Below the pieces are notes generated by a model that made no database searches, had not been told where the DNA came from, and saw only the letters and a list, made by a program, of their open reading frames with translations. Source: Blautia caecimuris (GTDB lineage: Bacteria > Bacillota > Clostridia > Lachnospirales > Lachnospiraceae). From it: 64,000 bases of DNA. The DNA lies in contig NZ_JANJZT010000004.1 in NCBI RefSeq assembly GCF_024622975.1, positions 1 through 64,000 of the forward strand, given 5' to 3'. Below, piece after piece: positions 25,573 through 33,519 of the stretch; position 1 is the first letter of the stretch; each line of letters begins with the position of its first letter. The position numbers and the translations under genes are program-made.

Positions 25573-26634
25573 TTATGCTTCTGCGCAGGGTGTGGAGGCT
25601 GTGAACCGATCCAGAATCCCGCTGCTGAATTTTTCAAAAAGCTGGCCGTAAACGGAACCCAGAATATTGTTCAGAATACGGAAAAGAATTGCTCCCGGAA
25701 GCCCCAGGATGGCTGTTGCGATCGCCATTGCGCCAAGCGAATTAAATACTGCCTGCCATTTATAGGAAGCAGAAAGTCCTACGCCCACACCTCCGATTAT
25801 TCCAATATAAGGCAAAATAGAAGGGGAAAACAGAAGATAGAGGGCAAGAAAAACAACACCTCCGATAATATTTCCCGGAATACGTCCCTTTACCCGGCCT
25901 TTCAGATCATCCCGGAACGGCATAAGTACTGACATGGCTGCAATTCCGATCCACATGGTTCTGGGAATATGAAAAAGACCTCCCAGAAAGATCGCGGTAG
26001 ATACGCCAAAGGTCACAGTCAGCTGCCAGCGTGTCCGGAGAGAATCAATACGGAATTCTTTTACAACATCAGAGAGAGTTCTTTTGTATGTTCTGCTGCG
26101 GTGATTTCTGTAAAAAACAATTCCCGTAAGAAGAGCGCCTGCGGCAATAGCTGCCAGTCTGAGAAGATAGTCCTTTCCTGTGGTGTCATAACCATAGAGA
26201 AGAAGATAACCAAGGACGATAGTGGAATGATTGGACATCATAATGTTGTGGCAGCCAAGGAGAAGAAGCACAAAGATGCAGGCTGCATTAATAAGAAGTT
26301 CGCCGAAGAGTCCGGCCATATTGGCAAGTCTTGGGCCAAAGGCCAGAATAGAAAAGATAATTGCCATGGAAGCAAGGGAGCCAGTCATCTTCATTCCAAA
26401 GTCTGCATTTCGGAAAACCATAACACAGAGGAGAATAATAACGCCTACGATACTGTTTTCATCTCCGAAAATTTTGCCGTATCCCATAACAAAGGCCACG
26501 CAAAATACCATGGTAATAAAAATCTTAAACAGATAAACAAGTGTGTGACGCAGCTTTTCACCGGAGGTTGCACAGCTTTTGATAAGTGATTTTGACCCCG
26601 CCTGATTTAACTGCAGTTCCTGATAAAATGTCAT
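25573..26634 (-). CDS. FUSC-family membrane transporter
   Basis: A 353-aa integral membrane protein of the fusaric-acid-resistance/aromatic-acid-exporter superfamily. Two clusters of hydrophobic helices (about 35-160 and 205-320) flank a basic cytoplasmic stretch (YRNHRSRTYKRTLSD). The second cluster contains the family-like WIGIAAMSVLMPFRDDLKGRVKGRIPGN. The substrate is unknown; many family members export aromatic or organic acids. AAAGGAGCG precedes the ATG and a near-perfect promoter is upstream. Confidence 0.8.
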   Translation of the reverse strand: MTFYQELQLNQAGSKSLIKSCATSGEKLRHTLVYLFKIFITMVFCVAFVMGYGKIFGDENSIVGVIILLCVMVFRNADFGMKMTGSLASMAIIFSILAFGPRLANMAGLFGELLINAACIFVLLLLGCHNIMMSNHSTIVLGYLLLYGYDTTGKDYLLRLAAIAAGALLTGIVFYRNHRSRTYKRTLSDVVKEFRIDSLRTRWQLTVTFGVSTAIFLGGLFHIPRTMWIGIAAMSVLMPFRDDLKGRVKGRIPGNIIGGVVFLALYLLFSPSILPYIGIIGGVGVGLSASYKWQAVFNSLGAMAIATAILGLPGAILFRILNNILGSVYGQLFEKFSSGILDRFTASTPCAEA

Positions 26635-26669
26635 GAAAACGCTCCTTTCTGCTGAGTTATCGGGGAGGA

Positions 26670-26698
26670 ATTATATCATCAGGAATAAGGTTTGTCAA
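26670..26698 (-). promoter_or_regulatory. Promoter of the FUSC gene
   Basis: On the minus strand TTGACA (26698-26693), 17 bp, TATAAT (26675-26670), an exact consensus. Confidence 0.85.
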
Positions 26699-26805
26699 AT
26701 GATATTTTTATGTCCATTTTGTGAAAAAAGAAAATGTCCTGCGAATGTACAGCGGATATGGCTTTGAAGAAACTGTCATAATGATGCAGAGAATGAGATA
26801 AACAG

Positions 26806-26844
26806 AAAACTCCCGAAATCCATATACGGATCTCGGAAGTTGAT
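26806..26844 (-). terminator. Terminator of the Rnf-like operon
   Basis: On the minus strand AACTTCCGAGATCC pairs with GGATTTCGGGAGTT around GTATAT, followed by TTTT. It lies just after the stop of the last gene. Confidence 0.82.
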
Positions 26845-26846
26845 TT

Positions 26847-27614
26847 TTAATAGATGCTCAGTATCATATAGATAAATCCTGCTGCCAGCATATCTACAGG
26901 AAGACCTCGGAAGGCCTTTCCGGTGCGGGCAAATTTTAAGGTCTGTTTTACAGAAAGGAACAGAACAACAGGAACAAGGATGATCCATAAGGTTCCGGGA
27001 AGACCGCCAAAGCTTTCCACTGTAAACGGGTGGAACAGGATAAAGGCGGGAATCGCCGGAAACAGGCTGTTCATTCCTTTGCAGTCTTTTTTCAGGATTC
27101 CGTTTGTAAATGCCAGTACAAGACCTGCTGCCAGGAAAGCGAAGATTGTCTGCTGGAAGGCCTTTGACTGGAAGGAGGCTGTCAGGAGTGTGTTTCCGAA
27201 AATACTTCCGGTTCCCATGAATTCACGGAAAATGGCAAGCAGGATCCACAGTCCCCAGGCAATGGCTGACTCCCAGAGGAGTTCGCCGTATTCAGCCTCT
27301 GTATTTCCTGAAAGAGCGTGTCTGGCGCACAGAAGTCCCACAAGAAATACCATGATCCAAAGCTCCGTTGTCAGCGCAGTTCCCAGAACCGCAAAGCCCA
27401 CCAGAAAGGCTGAGGCACAGACAGAGCCGGAGGCAATATATACACAGAGCTGAAGGCTCCATGCAGGAACAGCTTTTTCCAGGAGATTTTTCAGCAACTC
27501 TGCAAATACAGAGGTAAAAATCACCAGGATTCCGGCTGCAAAGGCTTCCTTCATTCCTGCGGAAAAAAGAATGATTCCCAGGGCAAAGGCTTCTGCCGGA
27601 TATCTTAATTTCAT
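26847..27614 (-). CDS. Rnf-Nqr family membrane subunit (RnfE/RnfA-like)
   Basis: A 255-aa protein with about six hydrophobic helices, in the RnfA/RnfE/NqrD/NqrE family. The loop FREFMGTGSIFG matches the RnfE-type IREILGxGTLFG. In canonical subunits one cysteine in helix 1 and one in helix 4 help bind a membrane 2Fe-2S cluster. Here helix 1 lacks the LCP cysteine, while LLCARHAL at helix 4 keeps one. It is the last gene of an rnfC-rnfD-rnfG-like operon with no second Rnf-Nqr gene. It probably supports membrane electron transfer in a reduced complex. Confidence 0.75.
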   Translation of the reverse strand: MKLRYPAEAFALGIILFSAGMKEAFAAGILVIFTSVFAELLKNLLEKAVPAWSLQLCVYIASGSVCASAFLVGFAVLGTALTTELWIMVFLVGLLCARHALSGNTEAEYGELLWESAIAWGLWILLAIFREFMGTGSIFGNTLLTASFQSKAFQQTIFAFLAAGLVLAFTNGILKKDCKGMNSLFPAIPAFILFHPFTVESFGGLPGTLWIILVPVVLFLSVKQTLKFARTGKAFRGLPVDMLAAGFIYMILSIY

Positions 27615-27632
27615 AGTGATTCCTCCGTTTTC

Positions 27633-29024
27633 TTATTTAACTGTCTGTAAGAAGTTATATGCATCGTTGATTCCGTTTACGGCTGCAGTAGAAGATTTGG
27701 TAGCGCCGGAAACAGCGTCGATCTGAGTTCCCTCTCCTGATGCCGGAGCTTCTTCTTCTGCCGGAGCTTCTGTTGCCTCAGGCTCAGCAGCTTCGATACC
27801 GGAAGCCTGCTCCAGACACTGAGTTGCCAGATCAATAAATCCGTTTACAGAAATACTTACGCCTGTAACTGCGTCAGTTTTGCCTTCTGCGTCAGTGGTA
27901 AGGAAGGAAAGTGACTGGTTTTCAATGAGAGCTTCTGCAAGAGCTTCAGCCTGAGCCTTCCATGTGAGGCCGTCTTCAGTCATTGTGTATTCGCCGTTTT
28001 CGGACATAATGCTCTTTTTGGAACCGTCCTCTGTTACAGCATCCCAGCTTGCTTCTGTGATAGCGCCGTCTTTTACAGTCAGAGTAACAACATCGGTAAA
28101 GCCGTTGGAATCCGGTTCAGATGTTTTTGCTTCATAGGTTCCGTCAGTGAGCTCTGCCCCTGCAAACGGATCCTCCTGTGCCGGCTCAAGTCCTGCAGCC
28201 TGTTTCATACACTGAGCAGCCAGATCAATAAAACCGTTTACAGAAATACTTACGCCTGTAACCGCATCAGTTTTACCCTCTGCGTCAGTGGTAAGGAAGG
28301 AAAGTGACTGGTTTTCAATGAGAGCTTCTGCAAGAGCTTCAGCCTGAGCCTTCCATGTGAGGCCGTCTTCAGTCATTGTGTATTCGCCGTTTTCGGACAT
28401 AACGCTTTTTTTGGAACCGTCTTCGGTAACAGCATCCCAGTTTGCTTCTGTGATAGCGCCGTCTTTTACAGTAAGAGTAACAACTTCAGTAAAACCGTTG
28501 GAATCCGGCTCAGATGTTTTTGCCTCATAGGTACCGTCAGAAAGCTCAGCTCCTTCAAGGACTGTAAGATCTGTTTCTTCCTTTGCAGGCTCGGCTTCTG
28601 CGCTGCTGTCCTCAGAACCGGCAGAAACGTCCATTCCCGGAAGGAAAACAGGAGCTTCTGCGCCTTTGAACTGGTCAAGGAACTCCGGCTCTGTGATCTT
28701 GGAACCAAGTCCGTCAGTTTCTGACTGCTCAACTACCTGAACCTCTGTGATCTTGGATGCGGAGCTGTCAAAAGAAACGTCCATAACAATATCGCCTACA
28801 TAACCTTTGGTGCGGACAGTTACCAGGTAGCCGTCTTCTGTTTTTCCGGCTTTTTCAATGTTTTCCGCGCCGCTTACATCAAATTCTTCCAGAGTTTCTG
28901 AGCTTTCACCGGAAGCGTCTCCGCCTGCGCTGAGAGCAAGAGATTTTGAGCCGATGATTACGCCGAAAGACAGTGCGGTCACTACAACCAGCGCCAGAAT
29001 TCCTTTTACTTCTTTATTTTTCAT
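27633..29024 (-). CDS. rnfG: RnfG-like flavoprotein with two inserted tandem domains
   Basis: A 463-aa membrane-anchored extracytoplasmic protein. One N-terminal helix (about 8-30) is followed by the first half of an RnfG FMN-binding domain (about 60-130, with YVGDIVMDVSFD and SETDGLGSKI). Two tandem copies of a domain of about 115 residues follow (158-275 and 289-406). The end of the RnfG domain (about 433-463) carries the ApbE flavinylation motif DAVSGAT with Thr442. Each inserted repeat ends in DAVTGVS (Ser259, Ser390), resembling the same Dxx(S/T)GA(T/S) motif, so up to three FMN sites are possible. Normal RnfG is about 200 aa. AGGAGGAAAAATC precedes the ATG. Confidence 0.82.
   Translation of the reverse strand: MKNKEVKGILALVVVTALSFGVIIGSKSLALSAGGDASGESSETLEEFDVSGAENIEKAGKTEDGYLVTVRTKGYVGDIVMDVSFDSSASKITEVQVVEQSETDGLGSKITEPEFLDQFKGAEAPVFLPGMDVSAGSEDSSAEAEPAKEETDLTVLEGAELSDGTYEAKTSEPDSNGFTEVVTLTVKDGAITEANWDAVTEDGSKKSVMSENGEYTMTEDGLTWKAQAEALAEALIENQSLSFLTTDAEGKTDAVTGVSISVNGFIDLAAQCMKQAAGLEPAQEDPFAGAELTDGTYEAKTSEPDSNGFTDVVTLTVKDGAITEASWDAVTEDGSKKSIMSENGEYTMTEDGLTWKAQAEALAEALIENQSLSFLTTDAEGKTDAVTGVSISVNGFIDLATQCLEQASGIEAAEPEATEAPAEEEAPASGEGTQIDAVSGATKSSTAAVNGINDAYNFLQTVK
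27807..28553 (-). repeat. Tandem in-gene duplication, 393-bp period
   Basis: Copies at 28553-28200 and 28160-27807 (minus strand) encode the two inserted domains. A 124-bp core is identical base for base (27886-28009 and 28279-28402), synonymous positions included, implying recent duplication or gene conversion. Confidence 0.9.
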
Positions 29025-29039
29025 GATTTTTCCTCCAAA

Positions 29040-29990
29040 TTAAGCTTTTTTTACTCCGTATACATGTTTTTTATAGAGAAGAGACAATGCACCGCCCAGA
29101 CAGTTGGCTGTCAGGATTCCAAAGCAGATTCCTTCCGGATAAAAACTGAAGATACGGATCGCTGCCGTGATGATTCCCGCAGTGACTGCGTAGAGCAGCC
29201 GTCCTCTTCTTGAGGCAAATGCATAGTCTGTAAGCATATAGCATGCGCCGAGGATCAGGCCGCCGCCAAAAAGGTTCAGGAGAATATCTCCGGTAAATAA
29301 TCCTGCCGGTCCGAAGATAAAGGTCAGGATGATTACTGTTGCAATGTAAGTAAGAGCAGCCTCTGCGTTTACGATTCCCATAAAGCACATGTAGGCAAAT
29401 CCCACAAGAAGCAGAAGCTTGCTTGTTTCTCCAAGGGCGCCCGGTGTTTCACCAAGGAACATCTGCAGATAGCTGTAACCTGCTTCTCCGCCGTTTTTTA
29501 CTGTTCCCAGAACAGTGGCAGAAGAGACAGCGTCAAAACCTGTCGTTGTCAGAGTGCGGGGAGCAACATACTGCATAACGGCTCCCGGCCATACCACCAT
29601 GGTGAAAAGACGGCCCATGAGTGCCGGGTTTACAAAATTGCAGCCGATACCGCCGAACATCTGCTTTACAACAAGAATGCTGAAAATACCGGAAAGTGCA
29701 ACTACCCACAAAGGAACAGTAACCGGCATATTAAATGCCAGAAGTATTCCGGTAACAACAGCGCTGAAATCATTGGCAGTAACCGGTTTTTTTGTGATTT
29801 TCTGCCAGAAATATTCAGTCAGTACACAGACGGTAACAGAAAAACCGGTGATGTACAGTGAGCGGATCCCGAAAAAGTAAATGGAACCCAGAAGAGCCGG
29901 CATCAGAGAAATTGCAACATGGAGCATAATATTCCGCGTTGTATTGGCTGTGCGGATATGAGGTCCGGTTAAAGTTTGTACCTGATTCAT
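29040..29990 (-). CDS. rnfD: Electron transport complex subunit RnfD
   Basis: A 316-aa integral membrane protein of the RnfD/NqrB family, which carries a covalently bound FMN and forms part of the ion-translocating path. Membrane segments fill most of the chain. The flavinylation site appears as DAVSSATVL with Thr159. NPALMGRLF and the C-terminal DYAFASRRGR segment are family-like. The start at 29990 overlaps the rnfC stop (ATGA). The upstream open stretch belongs to rnfC. ApbE, which would attach the FMN, is encoded at 35056-36096. Confidence 0.93.
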   Translation of the reverse strand: MNQVQTLTGPHIRTANTTRNIMLHVAISLMPALLGSIYFFGIRSLYITGFSVTVCVLTEYFWQKITKKPVTANDFSAVVTGILLAFNMPVTVPLWVVALSGIFSILVVKQMFGGIGCNFVNPALMGRLFTMVVWPGAVMQYVAPRTLTTTGFDAVSSATVLGTVKNGGEAGYSYLQMFLGETPGALGETSKLLLLVGFAYMCFMGIVNAEAALTYIATVIILTFIFGPAGLFTGDILLNLFGGGLILGACYMLTDYAFASRRGRLLYAVTAGIITAAIRIFSFYPEGICFGILTANCLGGALSLLYKKHVYGVKKA

Positions 29991-31369
29991 GATTTTTTCA
30001 CCGCCCTTTCTCTGATTCTCTGTTTTACGATATCTCTGGCTGCGCGGGTACGCACGGAAAGCTCGCGTCTTGCAGGGCAGATATAGGAGCAGCAGCCGCA
30101 GGCAATACATTCGCTTGCGTACAGCTTTTCACAGAGATCATAGTCTTCGTCAAGAAGAGCAAATTCAATCTTATATGGAACAAGTCCTGCAGGGCACACG
30201 CTTTCGCATCCGGAACAGCGGATGCAGGGCTGTTCTTCAAAGCCCGGTTCCGGAAGAATCAGGATTCCGGAAGTATTTTTTGTAACATGGAAAAGCTCTG
30301 TCTCTCCATTCCAGTTGTTTGCCACACAGGGACCGGTCATGGGTCCGCCTGCGATTACACGGTTTTCCGAAACAGTAACTCCGCCGCAAAGCTGGATCAG
30401 CTCTTTGGCTGAGGTTCCAACAGGAACGAGGAAATTTCCGGGATTTTTTACCGCGCCGGTGACAGTGACGATTCTCTCAGTAAGAGGACGTCCGCCAAGA
30501 AGCATATCTGCCGCTGCTTTGGCAGTGCTTACATTGGAAACGATCACTGCTGAATCAGCCGGAAGACCTCCCATGGGAACTTCACGCCCAAGAACTGCCT
30601 GGATCAGCTGACGTTCGCCTCCTTGTGGATATTTTGTAGGAAGAACCTTGATCTCTATGTTTTCTTCCTGACCCATCAGACCGGAAGCTGTCATTTCAGC
30701 CAGAATTTTGTTAAGATTTTCTGCAGCCAGAGGCTTGTTGTCTTCCAGACACACATAAGCCTTGGATGCTCCGCTTGCCTTGAGAAGAATACGGACGCCG
30801 TTTAAAAGAGCGTAGCCGTTTTCCAGCATAAGGCGGTAATCACAGGTGAGAAAGGGTTCACATTCTGCACCGTTGATCAGAAGATCTGTAATTGTTTTGT
30901 CGGTTTCATATTTTTTATGGGTGGGAAAGCCTGCGCCGCCCATACCTGTAAGACCGCCGTCACGGATTCCTGTCAGGATTTCCTGACTGGAGATGTTGCT
31001 GATGTCAGCAGCCCCTTTATAATAGGAAAGTTCTGTGTTTACTTCCGGATCAGTTTCTTTCTGTACAATACATGCCATGATGCTGCGTCCCTGTTCCTGA
31101 ACCTCTTTTATTTCAAGAACTTTACCGCTTACGCTGGCGTGAAGGGGAGCGGCCACGAACGCTTCAGGTTTTTCGATCAGCTGGCCTTTTTTTATATGAT
31201 CTCCGGGACTGACAAGAAAACTGCACTTTCCTCCAAAGGACTGTTCTGAAAGGATCGTAACAGTTTCCGGACAGTAAGGCTGTACGGCAGAATCCATGGA
31301 CAGAGCTTTGTCAAAGCCGTCTGTAGGATGTACGCCGCCGGGGAATACAGATTTTTTTCGTTTCTGCAT
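29987..31369 (-). CDS. rnfC: Electron transport complex subunit RnfC
   Basis: A 460-aa peripheral subunit that in known Rnf complexes binds NADH/FMN and passes electrons through iron-sulfur clusters. It begins with the RnfC N-terminal barrel-sandwich domain (KKSVFPGGVHP ... GGKCSFLVSPGDHIKKGQLI), then the FMN/NADH domain (GGLTGMGGAGFPTHKKYE). Two 4Fe-4S motifs follow: CIRCSGCESVCP and CIACGCCSYICP near residues 375-425. AGGAGGTCAGGAC precedes the ATG at 31369. It is the first gene of the operon, behind a Rex-like box. Confidence 0.95.
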   Translation of the reverse strand: MQKRKKSVFPGGVHPTDGFDKALSMDSAVQPYCPETVTILSEQSFGGKCSFLVSPGDHIKKGQLIEKPEAFVAAPLHASVSGKVLEIKEVQEQGRSIMACIVQKETDPEVNTELSYYKGAADISNISSQEILTGIRDGGLTGMGGAGFPTHKKYETDKTITDLLINGAECEPFLTCDYRLMLENGYALLNGVRILLKASGASKAYVCLEDNKPLAAENLNKILAEMTASGLMGQEENIEIKVLPTKYPQGGERQLIQAVLGREVPMGGLPADSAVIVSNVSTAKAAADMLLGGRPLTERIVTVTGAVKNPGNFLVPVGTSAKELIQLCGGVTVSENRVIAGGPMTGPCVANNWNGETELFHVTKNTSGILILPEPGFEEQPCIRCSGCESVCPAGLVPYKIEFALLDEDYDLCEKLYASECIACGCCSYICPARRELSVRTRAARDIVKQRIRERAVKKS

Positions 31370-31403
31370 GTCCTGACCTCCTTTACTTATTTTGTGGTTC
31401 ATT

Positions 31404-31432
31404 ATTGTTAAATAGTTCACATTCCGAATCAA
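31404..31432 (-). promoter_or_regulatory. rnfC promoter with a Rex-like operator
   Basis: On the minus strand TTGATT (31432-31427), 17 bp, AACAAT (31409-31404), a weak promoter. Between the elements, on the plus strand, 31405-31422 reads TTGTTAA-N4-TTCACAT, close to the Rex operator TTGTTAA-N4-TTAACAA (12 of 14 fixed positions). If real, the Rnf-like operon shares redox control with adhE. Confidence 0.5.
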
Positions 31433-31613
31433 CATACCATATGAATAGGAATTACGCAAGAACGATTTTATAAAATTATCTGTAAAAATTTTCTTCTGGA
31501 ATTTACTATGTGCAGTCTTTTGTGATAAGATGCATAAGAAAACATAAAAAATAAAATTCAGTATCAGATGAATGAAATATATGTGATTTTGTAAAAAAAG
31601 GAGGCAGATAACA

Positions 31614-31793
31614 GTGAAGGCGGCAGGCTGTGATTATTGTGCAAATTATGTTTATGATGATGAGACAGAAACTTACTACTGTGATGTGAATCTGGATGAA
31701 GATGAATACTACCGGTTTCTTACAGGAAATATGAAGGAATGTCCTTATTACCGTAACGGGGATGAATACAGAGTTGTACGTCATCAGATGTAA
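31614..31793 (+). CDS. DUF6472-type small cysteine protein
   Basis: A 59-aa acidic protein with four cysteines: C-x2-C near the start (GCDYCANYVYDD, Cys6/Cys9), Cys23 in YYCDVNLDEDE and Cys43 in KECPYYRNGDEY. It ends VVRHQM. The pattern matches the small DUF6472 family of Lachnospiraceae; metal binding is likely but unproven. GTG 31614 is the start, behind AAAGGAGGCAG. It precedes an 8-oxoguanine glycosylase gene by 43 bases. Confidence 0.8.
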   Translation: MKAAGCDYCANYVYDDETETYYCDVNLDEDEYYRFLTGNMKECPYYRNGDEYRVVRHQM

Positions 31794-31836
31794 AGATCAG
31801 GGATAAACCAAAGCAAAAGAGAATGGAGATTTTTAA

Positions 31837-32655
31837 ATGGTAACAATGGAACTGGATAATTTCAGTCTGGAGCAGATCTGTGATTCCGGGCAGTGTTTTC
31901 GTATGAAAAAGACTGGGGAGAATACCTATTCTCTGGTGGCAGGGAATCAGTATCTGGAGGTTTCTCAGAAAGGAAGTATTGTGGATTTTAACTGCAGCGA
32001 TACAGAACTGATCTGTTTCTGGGTTCCTTATTTTGACCTGGATGTAGATTACGGCGCTTATATAGAGAAGGTAAATTCACGGGATCAATATTTAAGCAAG
32101 GCCGCGGCTCATGGAAGCGGAATCAGGATACTTCAGCAGGATCTATGGGAAATGATCGTTACGTTTCTGATCTCCCAGCAGAATAATATTTCCCGGATCA
32201 GAGGATGCATTGAGAGACTGTGCGCCCGATACGGAGAAAAGCGGATCTCGGGAAACGGAGTGGAATATTACGGTTTTCCCGGCCCTGAGATTCTGGCGGA
32301 GGCCACAGAACAGGAGCTGAGAGAGCTGGGACTTGGATATCGCGCAAGGTATATTGCGGAGACGGCCCGCACCATTGTAAAAGGAGAAATTTCTCTGGAA
32401 AAAATTTACAGGATGCGTTATTATAATCGTGCAAAGAATGAGCTGATGAAGCTCTGTGGTGTGGGAGAAAAGGTGGCGGACTGCATCTGTCTTTTTGCTC
32501 TTCATCACATGGACGCTTTTCCTGTGGACACACATATCAGGCAGGTTCTGGATGAACATTATAAAAGAGGTTTTCCGAACCGCAGATACCATGGGATCAG
32601 AGGTATTATGCAGCAGTATATTTTTTATTATGAACTGACAGAAGGGAGAAGGTAA
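31837..32655 (+). CDS. OGG1-type 8-oxoguanine DNA glycosylase/AP lyase
   Basis: A 272-aa base-excision repair enzyme removing oxidised guanine. The helix-hairpin-helix and active site are clear: LCGVGEKVADCICLFAL with catalytic Lys212, followed by FPVDTHIRQV with the essential Asp231. The N-terminal OGG_N-like segment (LEQICDSGQCFRMKK) is typical of the clostridial OGG1-like branch, as is LISQQNNISRI. The start is ATG 31837. It overlaps the ribosome site of the following VOC gene, suggesting one transcript with the small protein upstream. Confidence 0.92.
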   Translation: MVTMELDNFSLEQICDSGQCFRMKKTGENTYSLVAGNQYLEVSQKGSIVDFNCSDTELICFWVPYFDLDVDYGAYIEKVNSRDQYLSKAAAHGSGIRILQQDLWEMIVTFLISQQNNISRIRGCIERLCARYGEKRISGNGVEYYGFPGPEILAEATEQELRELGLGYRARYIAETARTIVKGEISLEKIYRMRYYNRAKNELMKLCGVGEKVADCICLFALHHMDAFPVDTHIRQVLDEHYKRGFPNRRYHGIRGIMQQYIFYYELTEGRR

Positions 32656-32656
32656 T

Positions 32657-33028
32657 ATGAATTTCCAGTTTGCGCACTATAATTATAATGTGATCGATCT
32701 TGACAAATCTATCCGGTTTTATGAGGAGGCTCTTGGACTGAAAGAAATCAGACGCAAAGAGGCTGAGGACGGAAGCTTTATCCTTGTTTATCTTGGAGAC
32801 GGAGCAACCGGATTTGAGCTGGAGCTTACATGGCTTCGGGATTGGGAGAAAGATCACTATAATCTGGGAGATAATGAGATCCATCTTGCATTTACAGTGG
32901 ATAACATGGAGGAAGCCCATAAGAAACATCAGGAAATGGGCTGTATCTGTTTCGAGAATCCTGCCATGGGAATTTATTTTATCAATGATCCGGACGGATA
33001 CTGGCTGGAGATTGTTCCGGCAAAATAA
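32657..33028 (+). CDS. VOC-family (glyoxalase-like) metalloprotein
   Basis: A 123-aa vicinal-oxygen-chelate protein with two beta-alpha-beta-beta-beta units. It starts FAHYNYNVIDLDKSIRFYEEALGL, with NEIHLAFTVDNMEEA in the second unit and a GIYFINDPDGYWLEIVP end supplying a metal-binding glutamate. It resembles lactoylglutathione lyase (GloA), which detoxifies methylglyoxal, but clostridial members may act on other substrates. It follows the glycosylase by one base and ends at a hairpin shared with the convergent HTH gene. Confidence 0.85.
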   Translation: MNFQFAHYNYNVIDLDKSIRFYEEALGLKEIRRKEAEDGSFILVYLGDGATGFELELTWLRDWEKDHYNLGDNEIHLAFTVDNMEEAHKKHQEMGCICFENPAMGIYFINDPDGYWLEIVPAK

Positions 33029-33036
33029 TACAGAAA

Positions 33037-33075
33037 AACAGGCAGCCTGCATAACAGCGGACTGCCTGTTGGATT
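33037..33075. terminator. Shared terminator between VOC and HTH genes
   Basis: AACAGGCAG (33037-33045) pairs with CTGCCTGTT (33062-33070), followed by GGATTTTT on the plus strand. Confidence 0.78.
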
Positions 33076-33077
33076 TT

Positions 33078-33290
33078 TCAGACCTTTTCTTTTCGGTCGC
33101 TGCGCCCCACAAGATAATCAAGGCTGATATTATAATAATCCGCCAGGCGGATAAGCATTTCCACAGGAATATCTCTGGAGCCTGTCTCATAATGTGAATA
33201 AGATCGCTGACTGATATGGAGAATTTCGCCGATCTGCTTCTGAGACAGATCAGAATCTACACGCAAATCCTGAATTCGCTGAAATTTCAT
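33078..33290 (-). CDS. Small XRE-family regulator
   Basis: A 70-aa single-domain Cro/C1-type helix-turn-helix protein (RIQDLRVDSDLSQKQIGEILHISQRSYSHYETGSRDIPVEMLI), with a C-terminal YLVGRSD typical of short Lachnospiraceae XRE proteins. AAGGAGGT precedes the ATG. It has no sensor domain, so it probably acts as a dimeric repressor; its target is unknown. Confidence 0.9.
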   Translation of the reverse strand: MKFQRIQDLRVDSDLSQKQIGEILHISQRSYSHYETGSRDIPVEMLIRLADYYNISLDYLVGRSDRKEKV

Positions 33291-33519
33291 GCAAATACCT
33301 CCTTTTGCAAAAAGTATAGGTCGGAACTTCCTGTGCTATTCAGATTTGGAACGAAATGGACTATACAGAAAAAAGGCAGAATTGTGGAAAAGTATGCGGA
33401 TGTCCGGTAAGACAATGAAAAGGATGGAAAATACAAAGCTTCAGAATCATAAGAATTGTATTTTGGATAAGATTTGATTATAATAGGCACAAAGATTTTA
33501 TTTTGAGGGAGGTATGAAA

